The translations under genes and the position numbers were made by a program. The notes beneath the pieces were generated by a model, which made no database searches, was not told where the DNA came from, and saw only the letters and a list, made by a program, of their open reading frames with translations. 64,000 nucleotides of DNA, from positions 112,064,877 through 112,128,876 of the forward strand of contig CM038049.1 in assembly GCA_021397845.1 (NCBI GenBank), in the 5' to 3' direction. The stretch comes from Areca catechu. Lineage: Eukaryota; Streptophyta; Magnoliopsida; Arecales; Arecaceae. The stretch's first letter is position 1, and each line of letters opens with the position of its first letter. This document shows positions 21,996-34,239 of the stretch, one piece after another.

Positions 21996-23472
21996 TGTTG
22001 CCCAGAAATGGAGCCCAAGAGGGAGGGTGAATTGGGTCTTTTAAAATTTAAAACAGTAATGTGAAGGTCTAGTGGTGTTTGTGAGTAATAAATTCAATGC
22101 TCTAGATTGAATACAGCGAAAAGCAGTAAATGAATTGCAATAAACAAAGAGCAAGAAAGAAAGATGGTAATCACACACAAACACAAAGTTTATAGTGGTT
22201 TGGTGCAAACCTAGTACCTATATCCACTCCCCAAGCCACCCTTGAAAATTTCACTATAATCTAGTCAAGATTACAGCTGACTTGTTTTTCAAAAGGCTTA
22301 CAAGTCAAAACCTATGTTGGTTTTATCACCTAGTCTCACAAACAAACCTTTACACTTGTTTTGTCTTCGGGCTTACAAGTTAACCCTAGTTGGTTTTGCC
22401 CCTTTGGCTTACCAACAAACCATAACAACCTTCTTTCAAGACACCCTTGAAAGCAAGGTCAAAACACAAGATAAAAGCAGATATACAATTTCAAAAATTA
22501 AGACAAACTCTCTTCAAGAGTAGAATAGAAGCTTTGAAGCTCGAGATGATGCTTTCTCTTGTCTCCTCCTTGGAATATTCTTCAAACTCCTCTTTTGGAT
22601 GAAGTAAGGTTGGGCTTGTAAGCTTTTTCAGGGAATCAAACTTTAAATGGTGCTTGATGTGAAGTTCTTGAGAGAATCTTGGCTTTTTGGCTTTCAATGG
22701 ACTTCAATGCCTCAAGAATGAAGTTGGTGGAGGTTAAATACAACTATAAACTTCCAAAAGATGGTTTGTGATTGTTGGAGCCTCGAATCTAGCCATTGGG
22801 AGCTTGAAAAGTGATTTCTGCAAGTCAGAAAAATAGTTCCGTTAGGGCTGTCAGACATCAAGTGTCGACACTTGGCTGTCAGGTATCGACACCTGGCTAT
22901 CAGGTATCGACACTTGATTTCTAGGTATCGACACTTGAACTTTCAAGTGTCGACACTTGATGCATAGGTGTCGACACTTGACAAAAAAATCCTCTATTGG
23001 CAAAGTTTTGTATTTTTAAAAATCTCAGGCCTTGAGTCGATACTTGGAAATCTAAGTGTCGACACTTGAATTGCAGGTGTTGACACTTGAGTTCTAGGTG
23101 TCGACACTTGGCGTGCCAAGGGGTTTTTCTATATACCAAATGCTAAAGTGTTGATACTTGATTTCCCAGGTGTCGACACTTGAACTTGAAAAGTTTATAG
23201 TCAAGTGTGAATTAAGCCAAAACCTCAGACATAAATTTTGAAACTTAAATGGAACATAAACAATCAATAATTAAACATGTAAAAGCCCTTTTTGCATGAA
23301 GAGGATGTCCTTAATTGCGAAAAATGCTCCGTGCCATGGCATGCCATGATACTTAAACTTTTGAGAATTTGAGATGCTTGCTTCCTATAAACTCATAGCT
23401 GAGAATAAACATTAGTATACAACATGTACTCAATATTTTGTTATTCATCAAAATCACTAGGTGGAGCCATCA
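21996..23472 (-). repeat. 5' LTR of the SIRE element (1477 bp)
   Basis: Begins TGTTGCCCAG and ends GAGCCATCA. Pairs with 10895-12352. Carries the palindrome array at 22859-23185. Confidence 0.93.
22859..23185. repeat. Palindrome array in the 5' SIRE LTR
   Basis: About 12 variants of CAAGTGTCGACACTTG, including perfect palindromes near 22860 and 22944. It has an extra unit compared with the 3' LTR (near 22880-22915) and otherwise the same two-group layout. Confidence 0.9.
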
Positions 23473-23477
23473 AACCT

Positions 23478-25329
23478 TACCTTTAATCTGATGTGATACT
23501 TGCTGGGTTGAGGAATAGCTCACCAAGGAAGAAAATCGCTCTAGAAGCTGTATACATGTATGGCCTCTACAGGTAATCCACACTGGAGTTCTTCCTTGAC
23601 CTTCTTCTTTTAAAGTGCTAGCTTCGTTGGAACAAAATGACTTATGAAGTTTTCTTCTTCTTCGCTGGGACACTCTAGGAGATGAAGAAGTACTATGGAG
23701 GATTTAGGAAGTGCACTCAAGAACACTTCCCAAGACACTCTTTCCAAGCCTAGAATACTAGGCAGCACATACCAAAACCCAAACCTTTCTTCCCCACACA
23801 AAGGTCTCAAAATCGTCTAGCCTTTTCTCCCCCTTTTAAAAGGTTTTTTTCAGCAAAAACTTCAAAAATCTCTTTTCTCCATGTCCTCATTCAGCCCCCA
23901 AAAATAGAGGTAAGTGGGGAGAGAAGAAAAGGGGAGAGTTACAAAACAAAGGGGATTACATAAGTTATGGGATTAATAATTATGGGGGGTTACATGACAT
24001 TCAAGGCCATGGGAGCTACATGCTTTTAAATTCAAACTAAATTCTAAATTTAAATGTCAAATCAAAATTTGAATTCATAATTCAAACTTAAATCTAAAAT
24101 AGGATGCAATGATTTAGTCCAATCACATTGGACCTAACCTGAGCCCAAACTGAATCACATTCGTTTTGATCCAAACATAATTTCTCAATCAAATTGAGTT
24201 AATTAAGCAATCACATTGCCACTAACCCTCCATATAATTACCAACATCTAGTAATTAAAACCTTTGTCACAATATTTGCAACATGATGTGTTATCACTTG
24301 ACAAATCATTTAATCTCTATAACTGAGTCGACCAATGAGTCGACTCCGAAATATAGATGGACAATAAAATTATCCAAAGAGTCCAAAAAAATGTTTCCTA
24401 ATCGTTCAATAGCTATTAGGTCAATTTGAAATCCTTATGGTGTGTGACCCCATAGGTTCGAACACTGAACCGGTAGTACTGGAATACTTCCAGTACCAGC
24501 CAAAGTCACCATCTAGCAATGACACCCGGTGTCCAGATAGGTCGAAGGTTGCAGAGCAACTATTAAGAACCAAATGGATATGATAATCATATAATACATT
24601 CCTTTAATCCTCAATGCTCCGAAAGACTTTGGGTTTATCTACCCAACCCTAGAATAGTCCATCACAATATATCTCGATACTCAAAATCCCTATAACTGCT
24701 TACGAGGACTACTCTGGCCAAGGTTTTACTCAATTGAGACATAACGAGTCATTCACTCCAAACTCTTTTGGAGGGGTTAATCCCTTCTTGATCCAACCAC
24801 TGCTACATAAATACTTGACTGTACCCAGAAACCTTTCATCATCAGATTAAAAATTCAGGTAGTCCGGTACCTAAGCATAGTGAGTTGCTTGCAAGCTACC
24901 ATGGTGATGATCTCAAGTCAGAGGAATATTATATCCATATCCTTTGGTAGAAAGAGTGTTCTATAGATGGGTCACTTCTAGTAAAGTGTCATACACAATA
25001 CTTAAATGCCATACCAGTGTCTTTACACTCCTTGGTTAAGAGGATAACCAACGACTATAACATACAATGATCTATATTTGATACACTATCATCTAGTAAT
25101 AATGTATCATTTGGTCATGAACCAATTTAAAAACTAGATAATATATCCTCTCTATATCACATCAAAGTAGTCCTAAGGACTTCATCACACAAGAGTTCAT
25201 TATAGGAAGATGTAAAATGAGATGAACTGCCAGAATAAACTTTTTTCTCAATATAATTCATATACAATTAGAACAATAGCTCAACCGTCTACAAGCTAGA
25301 CAATTGGATTTGGGACACATTTTCCAACA
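23478..25329 (-). repeat. Central Angela-A LTR, right part
   Basis: Continues the LTR broken at 10894; total 2116 bp without the insert. It ends TTTCCAACA, directly followed by the copy 2 polypurine tract. It aligns with 32771-33704 of the right LTR (about 15% different in a 250-bp stretch). Holds a hairpin at 24472-24497. No gene; minus-strand ORFs at 23470-23810 are repeated in the other LTR and look accidental. Confidence 0.88.
24472..24497. other. Inverted repeat in the Angela-A LTR
   Basis: Arms GTACTGGAA and TTCCAGTAC around a 3-nt loop. The matching hairpin in Angela-B (42465-42490, 50289-50314) keeps the pairing with one compensating change. Confidence 0.7.
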
Positions 25330-25341
25330 ACTCCCACTTGG
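25330..25341 (-). other. Polypurine tract of Angela-A copy 2
   Basis: Minus strand CCAAGTGGGAGT directly before the LTR edge, the same as in Angela-B and copia C. Confidence 0.8.
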
Positions 25342-26860
25342 ACCAAAGCTAATCATAATAGAATCGTATTCCCATCTTCCATTTACAATTGTTGAACTCT
25401 TGAATTCCAATGGCTTTAGTGAAGGGGTTGGCCAGATTATCCTTTCCATTGATCATCAAAGTTCGATGCACCTCGTTTCACGATCTCTTGTATAAAGTGC
25501 TAATACCACAGAATGTGCTTGGCACACTGATGGGACTTTGGCTCTTTGACTTGAGCAATGGCTTCAGTGCTGTCACAGTACACCAAAACAAGACCATCCA
25601 GGGAAGGTGCCACTCTCAGTTCGCCTAGAAACTTCCACAACCACACAGCTTCCTTTACCTTATCTGATGCTGCAATGTACTCTACTTCGCTTATTGAGTC
25701 TGCCACTATATATTGCTTGAAACTTTTCTAGCAGATGGCTCCTCCATTCAGGGCAAACACAAATCCGAATACACTCTTGCTATCATCTCTATCTGACTGA
25801 AAATTGGATTTAGTATACCCCACAAGTTTTAAGTCAGGTTTTCCCTAAATTAGCCATTGATCTTCAATATTTTGCAAGTACTTAAGGATAGTCTTTACTA
25901 CATTCCAATGTACCTCACCTGGGTTAGACTGTAATCTACTCACTATCCCTAGTGAGTATGCCATGTCTGGTCTGGTACATGTCATGGCATACATGATAGA
26001 ACCCACTATCGAAGCATATGGAATCTTATGCATATGCTTTCCTCTATAGGAGTTGTCGCACAATCCTACTTGGAAAGGGTAATTCTATGACCTATCGAAA
26101 GATAGCCCTTCTTGAAATTTTTCATGCTGAACCATTTTAGCATAGTGTTTATGTACGTAGATTGAGACAATCCTAAAAGCTTCCTAAATCTATCTCTATA
26201 GATTTTCATACCAAGTATGTAGGAAGGTTCATCCAAGTCCTTCATAGAAAACTGAGATGACAATCAGACCTTTATTCCATGTAATGCAGGATATCATTCC
26301 CAATTAAGAGAATGTCATCCACATACATAACGATAAATACAACTACAGAACCATTAGCACATTTATATATGCAGGGTTCTTCTCTATTCCTAACAAAGCC
26401 ATACATCTTGATACGTTTATCAAAATGCATGTTCCAACTCCGAGATGCCTGCATCAGTCCATAAATGGACCTCTATAGCTTGCACACCATAGACTCGTTT
26501 GTGGATGTGAACCCTTTAAGTTGTATCATTAACACCTCCTCTTCTAGTTCACCATTTAGGAAGCTGTTCGGACATCCATTTATCAGATTTTATAATTTAG
26601 ATATGCTACTAGAGCAAGCATAATCTGAATAGACTTGAGCATTGCTACCGAGAAAAATGTCTCATCATAGTCTATACCATAATATTGCCAATATCCCTTG
26701 GTAACTAGATGAGCTTTATAGGTCTCCACCTGCCCATCTGCACCCCTTTTCCTCTTGAAGATCCATTTGCACCCAATGAATTTTATCCCTTCAGGTGGAT
26801 CAACAAATGTCCAAAAATTATTGATTTCCATGGACTCTATTTTGGATTTTATGACCTCAA
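25342..26860 (-). pseudogene. Angela-A RT and RNase H, decayed
   Basis: Fragments in changing frames: KFIGCKWIFKRKRGADGQVE and DYDETFFSVAMLKSIQIML (26583-26831), MYVDDILLIGND (26272-26454), SQFSMKDLDEPSYILGMKIY (26066-26263), ASIVGSIMYAMTCTRPDMAY (25845-26063), and SEVEYIAASDKVKEAVWLWK with YCDSTEAIA (25500-25706). YVDD is intact and the RNase H E and D blocks are visible. Stops and frameshifts lie between all pieces. Confidence 0.87.
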
Positions 26861-28000
26861 GCCATTTCTTAGAGTTAGACCTCTACATTGCATCCATATA
26901 GCTGATCGGATCCTCGTTGTTCTCATCGAGCTCAACAAGATCACTATCCTGGACCAGAAAATCGTAGTTCTGTCCGACTGACATGGCATTCTACCGGATC
27001 TCTTTAATGGTTGCATAATAAGCTCAGATCTTATCAAATATGGTTTTATAGCAGTCCTATAATGTGTTGTTTCCTTTACTTGTTGAACTTCCCCATGTTC
27101 AACCTCAGTAGCTCGATTGCCTTCAATAAGGTACTCCCTTTCCAAAAAGATAGCCCTAAGACTGACGAACACTCTATGTTCCTCAAACAGATAGAGGAAA
27201 TACCCTTTGGACTCCTTTGGTTACCCAACAAAGAGGTACCTATCAGATGTAGGTCCAACTTTATCTATCTACAAACATTTGACATAAGTCAGACACCCCC
27301 AAACCTGAAGATGTGAAAGTGTTGGCTTGCGCAATCCATATCTCATATGGAGCTTTGTCAACAGATTTACTAGGAACCTTATTCAGAAGATAACATGCTA
27401 ACTCAAGAGCATATCCCCAAAAGGATATAGGTAGAGTGGCTAAGCCCATCATGTATCGGACCATATCTAATAGAGTCTGATTCCTTCTTTCATACACTCC
27501 ATTAAATTGAGGTGTCCCTGGAGGAGTCCATTGAGAAAGATCCGATTCTCCTTAAGATAAGTCAGAAACTCATCAGAGAGATACTCACCACCTCGATATG
27601 ATTGAAGGATTTTAATAAACTTCTTAATTTTTTTTTCTACTTCATTATGATATCATTTGAACAATTCAAATGACTTTGATTTATGTCTCATTAAGAAGAC
27701 ATAATCATACCTGGATAGGTCATCTGTAAATATAATGAAATAGTTAAACCCACCCTGGCACTGATATTCATTGGTCCACATACATCAGTATGTACAAACT
27801 AAGAATATCATTAGCTCGCTCACCTTTTCTAGAAAAAGGTGACTTGGTCATTTTATCAAGAAGACAAGATTCACAAGTTGGCAATGATTCATAATCACTG
27901 ATATTCAGGAGACCTTCTCCAACAAACTTGTTGATCCTATTCTTGTTAATATAAACTAGTCTACAGTGCTAGAGATAAGTATCGCTGACATTATCTATCT
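26861..28000 (-). pseudogene. Angela-A integrase, decayed
   Basis: 27261-27497 encodes RRNQTLLDMVRYMMGLATLP, SFWGYALELACYLLNKVPSK and PYEIWIAQ, the region after the catalytic Glu. 26849-27172 holds the integrase tail (MFVSLRAIFLEREYLIEGNR). The core and zinc finger lie at 27500-28000 with many stops. About 60% of the Angela-B integrase blocks can be recognised by eye. Confidence 0.8.
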
Positions 28001-28472
28001 TAAAGCATTTGCAAGAAGTAGTCATTACTGTAACATGTCATGATAGTAAGTATATTTCATCACTTAAACGTCCATCCATAAGTTTCACACCATTCACAAT
28101 GATAGAAAAAACATCATTCTTTATTGAAAATTCATAATTTTCATTGGCCAACTGGCCTACAGAAATGACATTCATAATAAAAGACGGACAATAATGACAG
28201 TTATTCAAAATGACATTACAAGACTCGAAAACTAGCTTGATAACTCCTAATGCCAGGACTGGAACATGGCTTCCATTACCCATGTTCAAGAATTTTTCAC
28301 CATGCTCGAATCTCCTACTAACTTGGAGCTCCTACAAAGAATTGCAAATACGAATAGGACTTTGAGTATCCAATACCCAATTAGTAGTATTACATATAGG
28401 AGAAATTATAAGGTGTTATCATATAATTACCTTGTGCTGCAATAGCTTGCTGCTTTCTCTTCTTCGACCTAT
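28001..28472 (-). pseudogene. Angela-A protease, decayed
   Basis: 28038-28289 encodes NMGNGSHVPVLALGVIKLVF and CHYCPSFIMNVISVGQLA, the copia protease body. Upstream at about 28350-28390 the active-site block reads NWVLDTQSPI, with Gly of the DTG replaced by Gln (Angela-B has DTGSPI). Stops intervene. Confidence 0.8.
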
Positions 28473-29298
28473 TCAGATCAAGAGTAGCAAGGTAGGCGGG
28501 ACAGATTCTCCTCCAATGACCCTGCTTCTTGTAATAGAAGCACTTTGCCTTACTCTGATCAGCCTTCTTCCAAGTCTGACTAGAAGAATAATCACATCTT
28601 CTTGTAATAGAAGAATAATGGATTTATTCTTTTTCTTTTTTCCTTTCCCAAAGGGACGATGTCCTATTGCACTGCCTCCCACTAGGTTCACCAACCCTTT
28701 ATTGAGCTGATGATCTTTCTCGTAGGTCTGCAGTAAACCCAACAAACCATGGTAGTTTACTACAGGACTATTCAATTGTAGTGATCGAGAAAGTCCAAGT
28801 AGGAGGGAGGAAAGGAATTCAAAATCACATCTTTCCCTAGCTACTCACGCAAGGGAAATCCGAGCTTGTCTAAATGCTCAATCAACTCGATCATATACAG
28901 TACATGATCAGTGATTGAAGCTTTATCATGCATCCGAGTGCTAAAAATGGTAGAGGAAATCCTGCACCGCTTAACATCATCAGGTGTGCCAAAAGACTCC
29001 TTCAACTTTTGAAGGATCTCCTCTGGCTGGGCTTTCTCGAACCTGCAACTGAACTCGTCATTCATTACCACCAACATAATATATCGCACCATAGTGTGGT
29101 CAAAGAGCCACTTCTGATAAGTTCCCTGATTGCAATACGGGCATTGGTAGCAGATTCCTCAAGTATAGGATTTGCTATCACATATAGAATCCTTTCATGC
29201 TCCAGAACTATTCTGAGTCGTCGATAACAGTTATTAAAGTTGGGACCCATAAGTTTGTCATTGTCAAGTAATGACCGGAGCGACAGACTGGTAGACAT
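28473..29298 (-). pseudogene. Angela-A gag, decayed
   Basis: Starts at Met 29298 with MSTSLSLRSLLDNDKLMGPN and RRLRIVLEHERILYVIAN. After a frameshift, 28841-29092 encodes RFEKAQPEEILQKLKESFGT and SITDHVLYMIELIEHLDKLG (UBN2-type gag). 28473-28775 has NYHGLLGLLQTYEKDHQLNK and a Lys-rich run before the zinc finger, whose frame is shifted. Confidence 0.87.
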
Positions 29299-30118
29299 AA
29301 TCTGAGAAGAAGAAACCTCAAAAAATATTAGTGTATATGAATTATTAACATTCTAAAGACATGGACTTTAGTCTAAAGATTTCTTCCACTATTTTGTATA
29401 GACTGGTAGCCTCTACACTCCAATCCGAAGAATAACACTTGCTCCATAGCGAGTACTAGAATCCAATAGATTACACATGAGCCCGACTTTGGCTGGCCAA
29501 CCCATGTGCATCTAAAGGTAGGTTCATAACTAATTACTTCTCAAAGCAATTGCTAGTAAATAATTTTTTTTCCCCAAGGTGCCAACCAATCGACCTTTGA
29601 GCCTTCAATTGAAGGTCCTGGTTAGGTCCAACCATTAACATGATCGACTTCAATGCTTCGAACTAATGAATGATCAAGCCCAACTTTAGCTGGCAAACTT
29701 GACCACTTGTTAAGATAGTTGCATTGAGCCATTTTATTATGAATGGCAATTCCAGTAGCTTGATGACCACTAGATCTTTGGATCTGCTGATGATCATCCT
29801 ACTAATGGACTCATTACCATCCACTCAATGGGAGGCTAAGACCAGCTTATCCTATAACTTTATTTTTAAAGGACCTAATAATTTAGAGAATTTAATTCAT
29901 TACGACACATTAAGAGAAGACATAGACCTAATCAAGAAACCTCCCACTGTCTCATAGAGGGGTTGATGATCAATTGGTCCTTGGGCACCTAATAACCAGT
30001 CATGACTGATTAACCTTAGTTGACATGGGTTAACTCGAATCAACAAGTTATCCAATTAATTCTGGTTCGCCACATTAGCCAGGTAAGTGAGATCAAGGGA
30101 TGGGTTGCGCAAAGTAAG
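29299..30118 (-). other. Leader of Angela-A copy 2, right of gag
   Basis: Non-coding, collinear with 9006-9830 of copy 1. It ends at GTAAG, the target site of the solo LTR. Confidence 0.85.
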
Positions 30119-31702
30119 TGATGGGGGCATCAGGATTAACCCTAGTTCACCATGGGTCCTTGAATTTTGAGTTCCTTAGTCATTTTTTAAATTTTATCTT
30201 TGAGTCCAATAATCAAGTGCTGTTAGCCCTTTAAGTTTTGTAAGTAGGGCTTAAGTCACCTGAGTCATTTGGAGTCCTGTAACAAGGGTTTTATCTTGTA
30301 AGCCTAATGCAGCTCTTTGTGTTCGATAATTAGGATTTTATTTAGTAAAGTCCGATTGTGCCCACTAAGTCCTGTATTTAGGTCTTGAGATCTGTTACAC
30401 TTGAGTCCTATATCTAGATTTGACTCATGCCATTAGGGTTTATGAGTCAAGCTTGGATTATGTTTAGCACATTCGAGTTTAGTTAATCAAGTCAGCTCAT
30501 TATAGACCTTTTGTCTATTTTGAGTTCTGTAATAAGTTGAGTTGTCTCAACCAGTCCAATTGAGTCCTGTAAGTTTGTCCAGTACAAGTCCAGTTTTATA
30601 CAAGAGGAGGAGCACTAGCCAAAGCCTTCACCAGGCCCTCCCAGGTCAAAGCAAGTCCAAGCCCATGAAGCCCTCCACCTATGAAGATTCCAGGTGCCAC
30701 CAGGAAATATTCTCCAATCCAAATTTAGCCCATGCACCAAGCCTTACACCAAACCTTTGGAGGCCACCCAAGCCTAAGTTGGAGGATGCCCTTGCTACCC
30801 TAAAGCCCAAGCCCAATTCATGTAAGCGTCCAAGACAAGAGAGAGGCCCTTTGACCAATCCCAAGGCACCCCTTGACCAAGTGAAATGAGGAGAGGAGTC
30901 CACTTCCTTTAAGGATTCAAGTCTTAATTTCATTCAACCTTGTAATCCTTTTCCTATTCACCTTATGTACTCCTAGTCCTAAGAAAATTTTGTAATCCTA
31001 TCCTAACAAGGAGAGGGCATGGAACATCTATAAATACCCCACCCCTCCACTCTCTTATAACAATTGAATGAATGAATGTGTGAGTTTTGATGAAGAATGA
31101 GTGTTCTTTCTTCTACTTTGCCTTTGTTCTTGTAAACATTGAGCTCCGTGAGGGAGTTCTGCCTTTGCTCTTTGAGCATCGAGGGGTGTGAGGCCCTGTT
31201 TATCAAAACCCTAGCTGCATCCACCTGGACACCCATCTTCCCGCTCTCATCCTGACCGCCCCTGCTACCCTTTCTCTTCCTTTCTTCTTCAGTGATTCAT
31301 CCCTTTTCTCCATGTTTTTCTAACCCTCCTTTGGTGTTTTGCAGATCCCTCAAGTTTCATGATGTTAGGAATTTGTTTGCCTAGCTTTTGGGTCAGCAGA
31401 TGAAAAGCCGACGTATCCGTAGATTTTTGGCTTGACTTTCAAGGAAGTAGTAGCAATCATTGCTAGGTATACACACCCTAACCCTTTAGATTGAGTTATT
31501 GCAGAAGAGCTAGTCCTACCGGGATTTCTTAGCCCTGGCAGTCCTGTTTTCATCTCTTTAGAGGGTCTTTTATGCATGCTCGTGGTCTAGAATTTCTATA
31601 AGATTACCCTTTCATTTATTTGACCTGAAATTCGAGAATTAAAATCCTAATTTAATGCCGAATCCATGAAAATTTCCTTGTATGCTAATTAGTTCCCCAT
31701 CT
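30119..31702 (+). mobile_element. Solo LTR in the Angela-A leader (1584 bp)
   Basis: Target-site duplication GTAAG at 30114-30118 and 31703-31707; the leader of copy 1 is uninterrupted at this place. Edges TGATGGGGGC...TTCCCCATCT form a terminal inverted match with the last base changed from A to T. A plus-strand TATAAATA (31029-31036) and the following GAATGAATGAATG start-region composition indicate plus orientation. No coding domain; the 115-codon plus ORF at 30542 has no recognisable feature. Probably a Ty3 LTR. Confidence 0.78.
31029..31036 (+). promoter_or_regulatory. TATA box of the solo LTR
   Basis: TATAAATA followed by a C-rich stretch, about 910 bp from the LTR start; fits the end of U3. 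Confidence 0.55.
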
Positions 31703-32493
31703 GTAAGCCTCTTGCCTTTGACAACACCTTGAGTTGGCCAGGTAAGAGTTAGCCCCAAAGAACCTTGATCAAGAAGCCAGACTTACCTTAGACACCAACT
31801 GGTTTACCAGACTTAATTGGACTAACCTAAAGACTCGGGCTTACCACGAAGCTAAAAATCAAGTCCATTTAGATGTATGGATCGATCAAACTAACTAATT
31901 AGAGTGATCTATAGAGAAGAGACCTAATTCAATATTTGATTAGACTTATTCTCTATTTAATCCATTCATCTAAACTTAGGTCTAACCCAATTAAGGACTT
32001 AATCATAGCTAACCCAATTAATCTAAGGTTAGATCATGTCTTAAGATTTTTTAATCACATTCCAAAATCTTAAAAGTTTATTAGATAACTTAAATTATAA
32101 TTAAGTTCTCAATTCTAATTGAAACATTTTTAATTAATCAGTTATTATTTGAAATAATTTCAAATATGTTAAACAATTTTACAAAAATTCAAAGATTTTC
32201 ACTAAACTTTTCAGTGGATTTAGGTCATATCATTGTATTAGATCATATCTAAACAAATTAAAGATCTAACATACAAGATTAAAACTATTTTAATCTATTA
32301 AAGCTTTCACTTTTCTTCTTCATAAGATCATGATGCAAGTGACACCCATACATGACATAGCATACCCCATTGAATGGGAAGAGAGGGCCTTTAAACCCTA
32401 CTTCTCTTCTATGAACTGACGGCCATGGCGAATTCACTTTAATCCAAGTACTTCCTACATGTAAGGAAACTAAGATTTCATACAAATGAACCT
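31703..32493 (-). other. Leader of Angela-A copy 2, primer-site side
   Basis: Collinear with 9831-10616 of copy 1. Contains the structured segment 32356-32457, where CATAG and CTATG replace the pairing arms of copy 1. Confidence 0.82.
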
Positions 32494-32507
32494 AGCTTTG
32501 ATACTAC
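32494..32507 (-). other. Degenerate primer-binding site, Angela-A copy 2
   Basis: The minus strand reads about TAGTATCAAAGC where TGGTATCAGAGC is expected; two substitutions. The position matches copy 1. Confidence 0.6.
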
Positions 32508-32508
32508 T

Positions 32509-33704
32509 ATAAGGAAATGTTATATAGAAAATAGTCATGCAACTTTAAAATTTTTCAACCTTGCATCACAGCGGAAGACTAGATTAATCATATTAATCAA
32601 CATATAATATTAGAACATTTCTAACATAGGCCTACAAATAGGATCATGTATGAATATTAACATGCAAATGAAAGAAAATATAAGCACACAAAGTCATGCA
32701 TCACATAGAACCACTCTATGTTCGATCCACATGCTAAAGCACGCTTCTTTAGCAAACTCACCAAGAAGCTTACCTTTAATTCGATATGATACTCACCAGT
32801 TTGAGGAATAGCTCACCAAGGAAGACAATCACCCTAGAAGCCACACACGTGTCCGGCCTCTACAGGTAATCCACACCGGAGTTCTTCCTTGACCTTCTTC
32901 CTTTGAAGTGCTTCACCGGAATGAAATGGATTATGAACTCTTCTTCTTCTTCGCCGGGACACTCCAAGAGATGAAGAAGTACTATGGAGGATTTAAGGAG
33001 TGCACTCAAGAATTCTTTCCAAGATACTCTTCCCAAGCTTAGAACACTAGGCAGTACACACCCAAATCCAAACCATTCTTCCCCACATAAAGGTCTCAAA
33101 ATCTTCTGGCATTTTATACCCCTTTTAAAAGGCTTTTGTTTTAGCAAAAGCTTTCAAACATCTCTTTTCTCCACGTCCTCATTCAGCCCCCAAAATTAGA
33201 GGTAAGTGGAGAGAGAAGAAAAATGGGGATTCACAAAACAAAGGGGGTTACATAAGTTATGAGATTACATAATTATGGGGGATAATATGACATTCAAGGC
33301 CATTGAAGTTACATGCTTTTAAATTCAAACTAAATTTTGAATTTAAAAGCCAAATGAAATAATTCAAACTTAAATCTGAAATGGGATGCAATGATTTAGC
33401 CCAATTACATTGGACCTAACCCGAGCCCAAACCGAATTACATTCATTTTGATCCAAACTTAATTGATCAATCAAATTGAGTTAATCAAGCAATCACATTG
33501 CCACTAAACCTCCATATAATTACCAACATTTAGAAATTAAAATTTTTGTCACAACATTTGTAACATGATGTGTCAGCACTTGATAAATCATCAAATCCCT
33601 ATATTGAGTCACTCATGAGTCGACTCCAAAATGTAGATGGACAATCAAATTATCCAAAGAGTACTAAAAAATGATTCCCAATCATTCAATAGCCATTAGG
33701 TCAA
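32509..33704 (-). repeat. Right LTR of Angela-A, fragment
   Basis: Aligns with the start and first half of the central LTR, then is interrupted at 33704 by Gy1; the rest lies beyond the right edge. A minus-strand TATAAAAT is at 33111-33118. Confidence 0.87.
33111..33118 (-). promoter_or_regulatory. TATA box of the Angela-A LTR
   Basis: Minus strand TATAAAAT, next to a TTTTAAAA palindrome. The central LTR has lost the TATA core here, though the palindrome remains at 23834-23841. Confidence 0.45.
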
Positions 33705-34239
33705 TGATGCGGGACAATTACAATGCGATGTAGGATGATTCAATTTTAGCCTAGATGATTTAGAGAGCAATGATCATAGTAAAGCAACTAACACAATAGA
33801 TTGGAGAGTAAAGAAGGCAATTAACCACTTACCCGCAATCCGCTCTGCAAGCTATGAAGAATAAGGACCCGATAGCTAGGAAACCATCTTAGATCAGGCT
33901 ATTCCATGTTTCAATTACCAAAAATCTAACAAGAAAAGGATTGCTTACTTACCCCAATGGAGATTCACTTTGAATCGAGATGGATCTGCTGCTTGGTCAC
34001 TCAGATTTCGTAGTAGGATAAAAATCAGGATTCCAGATTTCAGATCCACCATCAGATCTTGGTTCGGAAGCAAAGGATCCATCCTCTAAGGTCCTTGAGC
34101 ACTTGGGATCTGCAAAGAAGGCAGCATACAAAACTTAAGATTGACATAATTTAGATTCGAAATGGAAAAAATCGAAAGGTTGGATGCGAAGAGCTTGAAG
34201 AAGATCGATAGCAATTATCGAATCCGACAGAACCTCCAC

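Larger units (their letters stand above)
10895..23472 (-). mobile_element. SIRE/Maximus-type Ty1/copia retrotransposon
   Basis: Full-length, 12.6 kb including a 1.5-kb nested solo LTR. LTRs are 10895-12352 and 21996-23472, both starting TGTT and ending CA. The target-site duplication AACCT is at 10890-10894 and 23473-23477. Order on the minus strand is LTR, Met-tRNA primer site, gag with two CCHC fingers, protease, integrase, RT-RNase H, spacer, extra 3' ORF, polypurine tract, LTR. The long gag with a second zinc finger and the 3' extra ORF mark the SIRE/Maximus group. LTRs differ by about 9% in a 190-bp stretch compared by eye. Confidence 0.92.
25330..32508 (-). mobile_element. Angela-A copy 2, internal region of a copia element
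   Basis: Runs on the minus strand from primer-site remnant to polypurine tract, with gag-pol at 25342-29298 and a long leader interrupted by a solo LTR. The left neighbour is the central LTR and the right neighbour is the LTR starting at 32509. Sequence relation to Angela-B (SKSV..PYE and GYALE/QTACYLLN blocks) and LTRs over 2 kb support the Angela group. Confidence 0.85.

Noticed and set aside
30542..30889. 115-codon Pro-rich ORF as a gene
   Set aside because: It lies upstream of the TATA box of a solo LTR and has low-complexity composition only.
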